Source: Bacteroidota bacterium (GTDB taxonomy: Bacteria; Bacteroidota; Bacteroidia; Chitinophagales; Saprospiraceae). From it: a stretch of 64,000 bases of DNA. Location: NCBI GenBank assembly GCA_020160935.1, contig JAIUPL010000010.1:62001-126000 (forward strand). Direction: 5' to 3'. Below the pieces are notes generated by a model, which worked only from the letters and a program-made list of their open reading frames with translations, searched no databases and was not told where the DNA came from. Both the position numbers and the translations under genes were made by a program. Positions 45,496-54,097 of this stretch are shown piece after piece (position 1 is the first letter of the stretch; the number at the start of each line of letters is the position of its first letter).

Positions 45496-46925
45496 TTGAT
45501 CACCTTTTCCATCCTCACCACTCCTCCTGCGCTATACATTGCCATATAAACACCTTTAGGCAATTGCGACACCTGAATGGTGGATGTGCCGGCTGCGACG
45601 CGGGATTTTAGAAGGATTTTTCCTTGATAATCAACAATTTGGAAAGTGCCTTCTTTGGGCAGGTTTCGAATGGTGAGTACATCGCTAACCGGGTTGGGTG
45701 AAATTTCGAGCCGTGTCAGTTCGTCTGGGTCATTGGTACTAACGGTGCCGATTTGCTGAAACCCCAGGAAAAACAAAATGGTACTGGTCATGGCAGGATC
45801 AAAACAATCGCCGTGGTCGGCAGCCGGATTGACGTCATTGGCTATAAAATCAACTGCGCCGGTTGCCATGAGCGTATCGCGGGCCACCACGCTGTTCATA
45901 AACGGCACCTGATCGTCGGCCATGCAATAAAACAGCCGCATAGGCGCCTGTGGCGTCCAGTTGTTGTAGGTGTCGTTGGCGCGCAGGGCTACGTTGATGG
46001 GATGGTTGGGGTTGTTCATGATATTTTGAACGAGGCTGTCCTGCAACATTCTGAACGGCCTGCACGAGCCCTCATTGGCAGTGAGCGCCGAAATCAACTG
46101 GCTGTTGAGGGTGGTGAGTGTTTTGGTGCCCTGATAAAACGGCAGGATCAGGTTGGCATATGGCTGCTTGAAAACGTCTTCCAACTGGTTGAAAATGTTT
46201 CCATAAACCGTTTGGTACGACAAGGCTGTATTGGGAATATAAGCAGGGTAGTAATAGACCGTATCGGTCAGAATCAGGTGGCGCATAACGCCCGAGAGGC
46301 TGTATGGGCCCGACAAGGGGGCCGCAGCCGTTACCGTAAATTCGTCGGCATGCTCCAGTTCGATGGCGCGGTGCAGCGCCATAGCCGCGTGGCCTCCCTG
46401 CGAGTAGCCGGTGATGAACAACTGGTCATTGGTATGCACGGGGTTTTGCGCCTCGAACTCCACTTCTGCGCGCAACATATCGATGGCTACAGATGCCTCG
46501 CTGGCTGCATGCACGTATGGGTGAAATCCGTCAGAATCACCCAGCCCGAGGTAATCGGGCAGCAAGGCTACATAACCGAGTCCGCCGAACAGCAGCCCCA
46601 CCTGGCCCTCCCCTCCGGCGGAAGTGTACGAAGGTACATCTGTTTTGGAGCCTGAAGTACCGTGTTGGTACACGACGCGCGGGAAAATCTTGTTGGAATT
46701 GTTGGGTACCACCAGCAGGCCAGATACCGTATCGAGGGCATTTTGAAGATTGGTGGTGGTGTATTTGATTCGGTAGTATTTTACCCCGTACTGGATAAAT
46801 GGGACGCCGAAGGTCGATTGCAGTTGGGCCGACGATTTGGTGCCGAGCAGGGTAGTGGATACCAGATTTTGTGCGGACAGGTTGGTACTGAGGACGATAG
46901 CCAGGAAAAGGATTGCTTGTTTCAT
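45489..46925 (-). CDS. Secreted lipase-like alpha/beta-hydrolase with T9SS sorting domain
   Basis: This is a 478-residue protein. Signal peptide MKQAILFLAIVLSTNLSAQ. The hydrolase core shows FPRVVYQHGTSGSKTDVPS (oxyanion region), a nucleophile elbow FITGYSQGGHAAMALHRA with the serine intact, and a late NPAADHGDCFDPA carrying the probable catalytic histidine. It resembles secretory lipase/esterase families. The C-terminal ~75 residues (RLEISPNPVSDVLTIRNLP ... GVYMAMYSAGGVVRMEKVIK) are a T9SS type A sorting domain. It starts 16 bases after the thioredoxin-like gene and seems to be the last gene of the proB unit. Confidence 0.85.
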   Translation of the reverse strand: MKQAILFLAIVLSTNLSAQNLVSTTLLGTKSSAQLQSTFGVPFIQYGVKYYRIKYTTTNLQNALDTVSGLLVVPNNSNKIFPRVVYQHGTSGSKTDVPSYTSAGGEGQVGLLFGGLGYVALLPDYLGLGDSDGFHPYVHAASEASVAIDMLRAEVEFEAQNPVHTNDQLFITGYSQGGHAAMALHRAIELEHADEFTVTAAAPLSGPYSLSGVMRHLILTDTVYYYPAYIPNTALSYQTVYGNIFNQLEDVFKQPYANLILPFYQGTKTLTTLNSQLISALTANEGSCRPFRMLQDSLVQNIMNNPNHPINVALRANDTYNNWTPQAPMRLFYCMADDQVPFMNSVVARDTLMATGAVDFIANDVNPAADHGDCFDPAMTSTILFFLGFQQIGTVSTNDPDELTRLEISPNPVSDVLTIRNLPKEGTFQIVDYQGKILLKSRVAAGTSTIQVSQLPKGVYMAMYSAGGVVRMEKVIKE

Positions 46926-46941
46926 GCCTGAAGGGTTGTGC

Positions 46942-48357
46942 TCATTTTAAATTGTTGAGGTAAATTTTTAGTACATCGCGCAGTTCCTCGGGTTTGATGC
47001 GTTTCCGCAAAATATGTTTGTCTTTATCCAACAGATAAATGACGGGCAGGTTATTGGTGAGGTATTGTTTTTCAAATTCATTTTTGGCGCTCGGGTCGGC
47101 CAGGTTGTGCCATTCCCAGTGTTGTTGCCTGGTAAACTGCTGCCAGTTTCGGTATTGCTCATCCACGGAAACCGCCACACCTTTCACGCCGAACACCCGC
47201 GCATCGAGCCATGTTTGGTAAATATCGGGCATCACTTCCATACAATGGTGGCACAGGGGGCTGTAAAATATCAACAACGTAAGTTTAGCCGACACGGTAT
47301 CCAGGTCAAATGCCCGCCCTTCCTCGTCGGAAAGCCCCAACGGCGGCGCTTTTTTGCCCGTCAGAACCGGCCTGAACAGGTCGGCTTTGTATTCCAGCCG
47401 GGTAAGCGTAGCAATATCCAGCCAGGGCGTCTCCTTGATTTTCAAGTACTTATCCACCATGTGTACAAATATCACGTCGGCGCCCGGTGCATCGCTCATT
47501 TCAAAACTTTGCACAAAACGCCGCACCGCAAACTGGTAAAATGCGCCATTGGGCGGCATCTGTTTGATCACTTCATCTACGGCCACCACAATGGAATCAG
47601 GAATGGCCGGAATGTACCGATCAAAATATTTGTCAAAAAACGCCGACCAGAATTGATTGTTCAGCAGGCTTTCATCTTTGAAATCGGTGTGGTCCCAGTA
47701 GTGCCGCAACACCCAGCGACGGTACACCGGGTTGGATTTCCCTTTCAAAGCAGGCACCAGGCTCTTGGGCGGCTCGGGCGGGCGCACCGATTTCAACATT
47801 TTGGCATACAAGTGTGTAGGATACTGAACAATAAAAACCCGCGCCAAAGAATCAATCTGGCGGAAATACCCATCGATTTCTTTTTTGATGGGTTCCAACG
47901 CTTTGGCATCCTGTTTAGTGGCTTCCGACACTAGGTCGTACATCGACTGGCGCGCCACGATTTTGGCTTCTATTCCCTGCCGCTGTTGTTCGAATCGGAA
48001 AAATGCTTCGTTTTCAGGCGAATTGCTCGAAGAAAGGCCTGCCCAGTCCGATGCATTTCCGGAAATGGTGATCGTATCGACCGCTTTGGGAAGCATAAAA
48101 TTGAACAAACGGCTTTTATCGGCGGCCACGAAAAAAACGCCTGGTTCCAGTCCGTTTTTCCGCAAGGAAAAATGCCCCGATTCGTCTACGGCCACCGAAT
48201 CGACCAGATAGGTTTCGCCCGCCTTGTAGCAGCCGATCAGAGCGGATTTGGCTGGAAAACCTGTCAGATGGAAATGGAACTGCACCATCCCCTGCGCACT
48301 GGCGAAAGTGCATACACTCCACAAAATCAAGGTTTTCCAACAGCGAATACTGGACAT
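46942..48357 (-). CDS. Exported thioredoxin-like (TlpA/DUF5106-type) protein
   Basis: The start is set at ATG 48357 (MSSIRCWKTLILWSVCTFASAQG, signal peptide), giving 471 residues; the longer frame would run into proA. The N-terminal DUF4369-like beta domain (FHFHLTGFPAKSALIGCYKA) is followed by a helical middle region. A C-terminal thioredoxin fold has active site FYSPLCHHCMEVMP and cis-Pro segment NNLPVIYLLDKD. It is probably a periplasmic thiol reductase or disulfide enzyme. It lies 29 bases after proA and 16 bases before the T9SS hydrolase. Confidence 0.85.
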   Translation of the reverse strand: MSSIRCWKTLILWSVCTFASAQGMVQFHFHLTGFPAKSALIGCYKAGETYLVDSVAVDESGHFSLRKNGLEPGVFFVAADKSRLFNFMLPKAVDTITISGNASDWAGLSSSNSPENEAFFRFEQQRQGIEAKIVARQSMYDLVSEATKQDAKALEPIKKEIDGYFRQIDSLARVFIVQYPTHLYAKMLKSVRPPEPPKSLVPALKGKSNPVYRRWVLRHYWDHTDFKDESLLNNQFWSAFFDKYFDRYIPAIPDSIVVAVDEVIKQMPPNGAFYQFAVRRFVQSFEMSDAPGADVIFVHMVDKYLKIKETPWLDIATLTRLEYKADLFRPVLTGKKAPPLGLSDEEGRAFDLDTVSAKLTLLIFYSPLCHHCMEVMPDIYQTWLDARVFGVKGVAVSVDEQYRNWQQFTRQQHWEWHNLADPSAKNEFEKQYLTNNLPVIYLLDKDKHILRKRIKPEELRDVLKIYLNNLK

Positions 48358-48386
48358 GTGCAATAGGATTGAAGTAGTTCGAATGA

Positions 48387-49634
48387 TTATCGCGTTTGGC
48401 CCGATCCGTAAGCCATCCATTTTTCTGTCACTAATTTTTCGAGTGCAAACGGTCCGCGGGCATGCAGTTTCTGGGTGGAAATACCGATTTCGGCGCCCAG
48501 TCCAAACTCCCCGCCATCGGTAAACCGCGTAGAAGCGTTGGCGTACACGGCGGCGGCATCCACCGTTTCCATAAAATACTGACAAACGACCTCGTTTTCC
48601 GACACAATGGCTTCCGAGTGTCGCGACGAAAACTGTCGGATGTGTTCCAGCGCGGTTTCTACGTCCGGTACTACCCGTACTGAACATTTATAATCGAGGA
48701 ATTCGCGACCAAAATCAGATGTCTCGGCGTGTTGCAGGTGTGGGTATGCGGCTTTTTCCAGCACTGACCAGGCTTGTTCGTCCGCAAAAATTTCCACCTT
48801 CCATTTGGCCAATTCGGGCGCCAGGGCTGATAAAAACGGCTCCGCCACCTGTTCATCCAACAGTATGGTATCCAGCGCATTACACACGGAAGGGCGCGAC
48901 ACTTTGGCATTCACCACAATGGCGCGGGCTTTCTCCAGATCGGCCTCGGCGTGTACGTAGGTATGGCAAACTCCGGCGCCGGTTTCGATGGTGGGTACCA
49001 GGGAATTTTGGCGTACAAACTGAATCAGGGACTCCGAGCCGCGTGGAATAATAATGTCGACATACCGCGTGGCCGTCAGCAATTCCTGCACCAGTGCCCG
49101 GTCGGTGGGCAGCAGGGAAACAGCCGCTTCGGGCACGCCAAATTCGCGCAAAGCCTGGTGAATAACCTGCACCAGCGCTTCGTTGCTGTGCCAGGCATCG
49201 GTGCTGCCGCGCAGGGCTGCCGCATTGCCCGAGCGCAGGCAAAGGGCGCTCACATCCAGTGTCACATTCGGGCGCGATTCGTAGATGATGCCCACCACAC
49301 CCAACGGAACGGCCACCTTGCGCAGCAAAATGCCATTGGGCAAGGTGCGTTCGGCCAGCACCTGCCCTGCCGGCGATGGCAAATTAGCCACATCGCGGAT
49401 GCTGTCGGCAATGGCTTTCAAGCGCGCCGGATTCAGCATAAGTCGGTCTTTTTTCGGATCGGCGTCGTCTTTTTTGTCCAGGTCGATCTGATTGGCTGCG
49501 AGGATAGCCGCCTGATTTTCCTCGACCAGATCGGCCAGGCGGTTCAGCAGGGCTTTTTTATCGGCGTCACTCAGGCGGCGCACGGAAGATGCTGCCAGGT
49601 GGGTTTGTTCCAGAAGCGGGAGAATAGAAGTCAT
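48387..49634 (-). CDS. proA: Glutamate-5-semialdehyde dehydrogenase (gamma-glutamyl phosphate reductase)
   Basis: It reduces gamma-glutamyl phosphate to glutamate-5-semialdehyde with NADPH, the second step of proline synthesis. The 415-residue length is typical. Landmarks are GVVGIIYESRPNVTLDVSAL, the catalytic cysteine in TGAGVCHTYVHAEADLEKA, and the C-terminal FTDGGEFGLGAEIGISTQKL. Its ATG overlaps the proB stop by 4 bases (ATGA), so translation is coupled. Confidence 0.95.
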   Translation of the reverse strand: MTSILPLLEQTHLAASSVRRLSDADKKALLNRLADLVEENQAAILAANQIDLDKKDDADPKKDRLMLNPARLKAIADSIRDVANLPSPAGQVLAERTLPNGILLRKVAVPLGVVGIIYESRPNVTLDVSALCLRSGNAAALRGSTDAWHSNEALVQVIHQALREFGVPEAAVSLLPTDRALVQELLTATRYVDIIIPRGSESLIQFVRQNSLVPTIETGAGVCHTYVHAEADLEKARAIVVNAKVSRPSVCNALDTILLDEQVAEPFLSALAPELAKWKVEIFADEQAWSVLEKAAYPHLQHAETSDFGREFLDYKCSVRVVPDVETALEHIRQFSSRHSEAIVSENEVVCQYFMETVDAAAVYANASTRFTDGGEFGLGAEIGISTQKLHARGPFALEKLVTEKWMAYGSGQTR

Positions 49635-50671
49635 ATCAGAACGATGTCGTCGGCGTGTGCGATTTCGAAATTTTGCGTTTGAAGGTTTTGCTGTATGGCT
49701 TCGGAATGGTGTTTTACGCGGGCAATGGCAATTGTATTAGATTGATAATCAGATAATTCAATGACATCCCCTTTTTCAAATACTCCTTTTACCTTGCGCA
49801 CGCCGACAGCCAGCAGGCTTTTTCTCTGTTGAATGGCTTGCAGCGCGCCGGGGTCGAGGGTGAGTCGACCGGCAATAATACTGCCGCTGCCCAGCCACTT
49901 GCGCCGTGCGTTCAGGCTGCCCTGCCGATGTGCGTGAAACAGCGTGCCTGTTTCCGATTGCATGGCTTTTATAATACCATCTGGCGTGCGTACATCGAAG
50001 AACACCGTGCGGATGCCCATACGGGTAGCCAGGCGGGTGTAGGTGAGTTTGGAGAGCATACCACCCAGTCCAAGCGCCGATTTTTCATTGCTCACCAACC
50101 CGAATATGGAACTGTCTACATCCGCCACTTCCGGAATGATGTGGCCATTTCGGTCGAGCAGCCCGCCCACCGAGGTGCTGATAAGCAGGTCGGTAGCGCC
50201 GAAACCTGCGGCCATGAGGGTAGCCAGTTCGTCGTTGTCGGAAAATTTGAGTTCGAGGTTGCTCACTACGTCGTTCTCGTTGGCAATCGGAATGATCCCG
50301 TTTTCCCAGAGCGTTTCGTAGGTTTCTTTCAGTTGCAAAAACTGGCGGCGTTGTGCAAAATGCTGGCGTTCGCAAAGGCTTTGTGCAATGGTGATGCCAA
50401 ACGGCTCGAAATGCCGGGCGTACATCTGCAGGAGCAAGGGATTGCCCACGGCTGCTGCGGCTTTCCGCTCGGTCAGGGTGCCCCGGTATTGCTGAAGACG
50501 GCGTTTGCCGGCGCCCACTGCGCCCGACGATACGAGAATGATGCGGTATTGGGCGCGGAGCAGGGATACCTGCCGGGCAATTTCGCGAATCACGGCTTCT
50601 TCCGGCTCTCCATCGGGTCGGGTAATGGAGCCGGTTCCAAATTTAATGACAATAACGGGCAGGGTAGACAT
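49631..50671 (-). CDS. proB: Glutamate 5-kinase
   Basis: It phosphorylates glutamate in the first step of proline synthesis and is normally feedback-inhibited by proline. The start is ATG 50671 (MSTLPVIVIKFGTGSITRPD), giving 346 residues. The amino-acid-kinase domain shows VIKFGTGS, ILVSSGAVGAGKRRLQ, IPIANENDVVSN and ALGLGGMLSKLTYTRLATRM. A C-terminal PUA-like domain begins near LLAVGVRKVKGVFEKGDVIE. It is the first gene of a tight unit with proA. Confidence 0.95.
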   Translation of the reverse strand: MSTLPVIVIKFGTGSITRPDGEPEEAVIREIARQVSLLRAQYRIILVSSGAVGAGKRRLQQYRGTLTERKAAAAVGNPLLLQMYARHFEPFGITIAQSLCERQHFAQRRQFLQLKETYETLWENGIIPIANENDVVSNLELKFSDNDELATLMAAGFGATDLLISTSVGGLLDRNGHIIPEVADVDSSIFGLVSNEKSALGLGGMLSKLTYTRLATRMGIRTVFFDVRTPDGIIKAMQSETGTLFHAHRQGSLNARRKWLGSGSIIAGRLTLDPGALQAIQQRKSLLAVGVRKVKGVFEKGDVIELSDYQSNTIAIARVKHHSEAIQQNLQTQNFEIAHADDIVLI

Positions 50672-50790
50672 GGTTCTATTATTCCGCGGGCAAAGATGGG
50701 GAATTTCCCTGTACTGGGGGAGAATGCATGGAGGCTGGAACCGACTTATTATTTTGAAAACCTTCTTTACAATGTTTTCTAAAAACAGGC

Positions 50791-50897
50791 ACACTCTACG
50801 CATAGTGTCCTTTGTGAAACCTTTGTGTTCGTTGTGGTAAAATTTTTAAACACGAAGAACACAAAGGTTTCACAAAGGACACTATGCGTAGAGTGTA
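50791..50897. repeat. Palindrome with ACACTCTACGC ends and CACAAAGG words
   Basis: Arms ACACTCTACGCATAGTGTCC... and the complementary ...GGACACTATGCGTAGAGTGT enclose CACAAAGGTTTCACAAAGG-type words and an A/T loop. It lies between proB and the MocR gene stop. Same family as 7669-7781. Confidence 0.9.
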
Positions 50898-50921
50898 CGA
50901 ATAATATGGTAATATTTCTTG

Positions 50922-52337
50922 TTATTTTATCAAACTTCCGAGCCGCTTTAGCCCCATTTCCACACCGGGAGAATACGGCGTTCCGAAACCGATGCGAATA
51001 GAATGTGTAAACTGCCCCGACAAACTGAACAGCGGTCCCGGGGCGATACCGATTTGTTGTCGGCGCGCCCGGTGGTACACATCGATGGCGTTTACCTCGT
51101 TGGGCAGTTCAATCCACAGCACATATCCGCCTTGTGGCCTGGAAATGCGCGCACCTTCCGGAAAAAACTGGGCAATGGCCTGCGAATACCTCAAACACTG
51201 CGTGTGCAGTGCTTTGCGCAGGTGGCGCAGGTGGAGGTCGAAGCGGCCTGTTTCACAAAAGAGCGACAAGGCATCCTGCGTGGGTGTTGCCGTCGACAGG
51301 CTGTGCGTCAGTTTCAGGTGGCGTACACGGCTTAAAAAACGCCCCGGAAGGCACCATCCCACCCTGTAACCGGGCGCCAGGGTTTTGGAAAACGAACTGC
51401 AATACAACACCAGTCCATCGGAGTCGTAACTTTTGCAACTGCGCGGTCTGGTTTTTCCAAAATACATTTCCCCGTAAATATCATCTTCGATCAGGGGAAT
51501 TTTGGCTGCGGAGAGCAGGGCGACGAGTTCTTTTTTGGTTTCGTCGGGTACCAGACTGCCAACGGGGTTATTGAAATTGGGCGTAAAAAGACACGCCGAA
51601 ATGCGTTGTTGTGAAATGGCAGTTTTTAGAAAACCCAGATCGATTCCCGTATCAGCATCCACCGGAATTTCCAAAGCGTGCAGGTGCAGCGATTTGAGCA
51701 GATTAAAAATGCCGAAATACGTAGGCGACTCGATGGCTACCGTATCGCCGGGCATGGTCACGGCACGCAGGCACAGTGACAGGGATTCCATGCAGCCATT
51801 GGTGATAACCACTTCATCGGGGTCAGGGCGGCCGCCCCAGTTGAAGGAAAGGCGGGCAATTTGGCGTCGCAGGTGCTCGCTTCCACTGGCGTCGGCATAG
51901 TTTAAGCAACTCGACGGATTGCGGCGAATGGCTTCCAGCAGGCATTTGTTCAATTTGGCGGCGGGCAGCAAACTGATGTCGGGCGCGGCCAGAGAAAATT
52001 GCATGACCCCTGTTTCCGACATTTTTTCATACACATCGGCGATCATTTCTTCCAGCGTCCAGGTTTGTTTGGGTGGCACGCTTGGTGCAAAACGTGGTGC
52101 AGCGGGGCGTTGCTGAAACCGAACGTAGTAACCTGATTTGGAGCGCGCTTCTATCAGGCCCTTGCTTTCCAGCGCGGCATACGCCTTGAAAGCAGTGCTG
52201 AGACTCACCCCTTGCTCGCGACACAACATCCTGACAGACATGAGTTTATCGCCCGATTTCAGCACGCCGTTTTCGATCATTGTTTCCACTCGTTCTGCTA
52301 CTTGCAGGTATAGAAAATCATCGTTGGAACTTCCCAT
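50922..52337 (-). CDS. MocR-type transcription regulator (GntR HTH fused to PLP aminotransferase fold)
   Basis: This is a 471-residue protein. The N-terminal GntR winged helix covers residues about 8-75 (LMSVRMLCREQGVSLSTAFK, GLIEARSKSGYYVRF). The C-terminal fold-type I aminotransferase domain has the PLP lysine in LYCSSFSKTLAPGYRVGW. Such proteins usually act as regulators sensing PLP or amino-compound ligands and often control divergent genes. Here the cupin-GNAT, GNAT and PhzF genes run the other way across a repeat-filled 317-base spacer. They are the most likely targets (inference). Confidence 0.9.
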   Translation of the reverse strand: MGSSNDDFLYLQVAERVETMIENGVLKSGDKLMSVRMLCREQGVSLSTAFKAYAALESKGLIEARSKSGYYVRFQQRPAAPRFAPSVPPKQTWTLEEMIADVYEKMSETGVMQFSLAAPDISLLPAAKLNKCLLEAIRRNPSSCLNYADASGSEHLRRQIARLSFNWGGRPDPDEVVITNGCMESLSLCLRAVTMPGDTVAIESPTYFGIFNLLKSLHLHALEIPVDADTGIDLGFLKTAISQQRISACLFTPNFNNPVGSLVPDETKKELVALLSAAKIPLIEDDIYGEMYFGKTRPRSCKSYDSDGLVLYCSSFSKTLAPGYRVGWCLPGRFLSRVRHLKLTHSLSTATPTQDALSLFCETGRFDLHLRHLRKALHTQCLRYSQAIAQFFPEGARISRPQGGYVLWIELPNEVNAIDVYHRARRQQIGIAPGPLFSLSGQFTHSIRIGFGTPYSPGVEMGLKRLGSLIK

Positions 52338-52409
52338 CTGTTATGCTTAAAAATTAAAAAACTGCATCTGTTTTCGCTGGGGCGAAGGTAGGACATTTGT
52401 GGGGGAAAA

Positions 52410-52647
52410 GTTGATGGGAGGGGATGAGGTTGAGGGGATGAGGTTGAGGGGTTGAGAAGTTGAGGGGTTGAGAAGTTGAGATATTTACCCCTTGGTATTT
52501 GTATTTGAGCCGAGCAAAAGAATATCAACCCTCAACCCCTCAACCCTCAACCCTCAACCCCTCAACCCCTCAACCTCTCAACCCCTCAACCCCTCAACCC
52601 CTCAACCCCTCAACCCCTCAACTCTCAACCCATCAACCCTCCTCAAC
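52410..52647. repeat. Palindrome with CTCAACCC octamer arms
   Basis: The left arm (52410-52480) is GGGGATGAGGTTGAGGGGTTG-like words. The right arm (52530-52647) is CTCAACCC/CCTCAACC words. A central A/T stretch contains TATTTACCCCTTGGTATTTG. It fills nearly all of the divergent spacer and stops just before the ATG at 52655, where a promoter would be expected. Confidence 0.9.
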
Positions 52648-52654
52648 ATAAATT

Positions 52655-53434
52655 ATGAAAATCGCCTATCAACCATCTCTCGCAGCCCTCGAAAAATCGG
52701 GTAACAAATTTGTCGAACTCTTCAGACACGGCAGCCTATCGGTAGAACTGTATCGACCGATCGTACTGGATTTGCAAACGCCGCATGACCGCGATGAAAT
52801 TTACGTAGTCGCATCTGGCAGCGGCCATTACGAATGCAATGGAAAAATTACCGAATTCAACGCCGGGGATGTGCTCTTTGCGCCCGCATTTGCAAAACAT
52901 CGCTTTGTCGGCTTTTCGGACGATTTTGCTACCTGGGTGTTCTTTTATGGCCCAAAAGGAGGCGAAACCAACGGAGAAGTACAGATCAAAACCTGGGATC
53001 CGGCTTTTCGCGAAGCCTTTTTCAGGCTGAACAAGGCATGGATTGAAGTCGACTATGACCTGGAGCCCTTGGACATTGCAGTTTTGAGCAACCCCGAGGA
53101 GCACATCATTGATAAAGGTGGTAGTATCCTTTCCGCGCTGATCGATGACGAAGTGGTAGGGGTGGTTGGGCTGCGTCCGTTCGGCGACAACTGCCTCGAA
53201 CTCACGAAAATGGCCGTCGACGAGCGCTGGCGGGGTCGCGGTATTGGCGAAAAACTTATGTATGCCGTGCTGGATGCTGCTCGGGAAAGCGGTGTGGATA
53301 AAGTTGTACTTTTTTCCAACACCAACACTTCCGCAACTGCTGTCCGCATTTACCACAAAGTAGGATTCAAGGAAATACCCCTTCAACCCGGCATTTACCA
53401 ACGCGCTAATATTAAAATGGAATACCTCCTCTAA
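52655..53434 (+). CDS. Cupin-GNAT fusion protein
   Basis: This is a 259-residue protein joining two domains. Residues about 20-110 form a cupin (YVVASGSGHYECNGKITEFN, GDVLFAPAFAKHRFVGFSDD) with candidate metal-ligand histidines. Residues about 115-259 form a GNAT acetyltransferase with acetyl-CoA loop DERWRGRGIGEKLM and terminal ATAVRIYHKVGFKEIPL. The cupin may bind the acceptor, or a ligand that gates acetylation (inference). It is divergent from the MocR regulator and followed by another GNAT gene. Confidence 0.85.
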   Translation: MKIAYQPSLAALEKSGNKFVELFRHGSLSVELYRPIVLDLQTPHDRDEIYVVASGSGHYECNGKITEFNAGDVLFAPAFAKHRFVGFSDDFATWVFFYGPKGGETNGEVQIKTWDPAFREAFFRLNKAWIEVDYDLEPLDIAVLSNPEEHIIDKGGSILSALIDDEVVGVVGLRPFGDNCLELTKMAVDERWRGRGIGEKLMYAVLDAARESGVDKVVLFSNTNTSATAVRIYHKVGFKEIPLQPGIYQRANIKMEYLL

Positions 53435-53435
53435 C

Positions 53436-53492
53436 CCTCACCACTCACCACTCACCACTCACTACTCACCACTCACTACTCACCACTCACCA
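53436..53492. repeat. Direct tandem CACTCAC/CACTACT heptads (no palindrome)
   Basis: About eight heptads of CCACTCA/CTACTCA fill the whole spacer between the cupin-GNAT stop and the next ATG. Unlike the other elements there is only one arm, so no hairpin and no termination are expected between these two co-directional genes. Confidence 0.9.
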
Positions 53493-53915
53493 ATGCTTAT
53501 TCACAAGGCCCAAACCCCCGAAGACATCGCCAAGTGCATACGGGTCATTCTCGAACTTCGCCCACATCTTGACCCCGACAAAGTCGTCCCAATGGTGCAG
53601 GATATGCTAAAAGAAGGTTACCAACTCGCATTTATCGAAGAAAATGGTGAAGCCATGGCGGCCATCGGATACCGGTACCTGCAATTTCTGTTCTGTGGCA
53701 AACACTTTTATATCGATGACCTGGTGACCCTGCCGGAAGCGCGCGGAAAAGGATACGGCGGCGCCTTGCTCGACTATGTCGCCGAGCAAGCAAAAGAGGC
53801 TGGTTATGGCGTTATCACGCTCGATTCCGGCCACCACCGGCACACGGCCCATCGCTTGTATCTGAACAAGGGATTCACCATTTCCAGCCACCATTTTACG
53901 AAGAAAATTAATTAG
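53493..53915 (+). CDS. GNAT N-acetyltransferase
   Basis: This is a 140-residue product (MLIHKAQTPEDIAKCIRVIL). The fold is complete for a small GNAT: YRYLQFLFCGKHFYIDDLVT, acetyl-CoA loop LPEARGKGYGGALLDYVAEQ, then DSGHHRHTAHRLYLNKGFTI. The substrate is unknown. It belongs to the plus-strand series after MocR. The TAG stop is formed inside the first TTAGTTATCGG word of the next repeat. Confidence 0.9.
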   Translation: MLIHKAQTPEDIAKCIRVILELRPHLDPDKVVPMVQDMLKEGYQLAFIEENGEAMAAIGYRYLQFLFCGKHFYIDDLVTLPEARGKGYGGALLDYVAEQAKEAGYGVITLDSGHHRHTAHRLYLNKGFTISSHHFTKKIN

Positions 53916-54096
53916 TTATCGGTTAACAGTTATCGGTTATCAGGGTGGTAGGGGGAGGTCTGTTGATACGTTTAAAGTTTGTTATTTAATTTTGTATCAC
54001 ATCTCGAGCTGCAAAGAGGACCTACAGATTGTCCCTTACCACCCCGATAACCGATAACCGATAACCAATAACCGATAACAAATAACGGATAACTAA
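53913..54096. repeat. Palindrome with CCGATAA heptad arms
   Basis: The left arm is AGTTATCGGTTA-type words, then GGGTGGTAGGGGG. The centre is ~90 bases. The right arm is CCTTACCACCCC, then CCGATAA/CCAATAA heptads to 54096. It fills the spacer between the GNAT stop and the PhzF ATG at 54098. Confidence 0.95.
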
Positions 54097-54097
54097 A

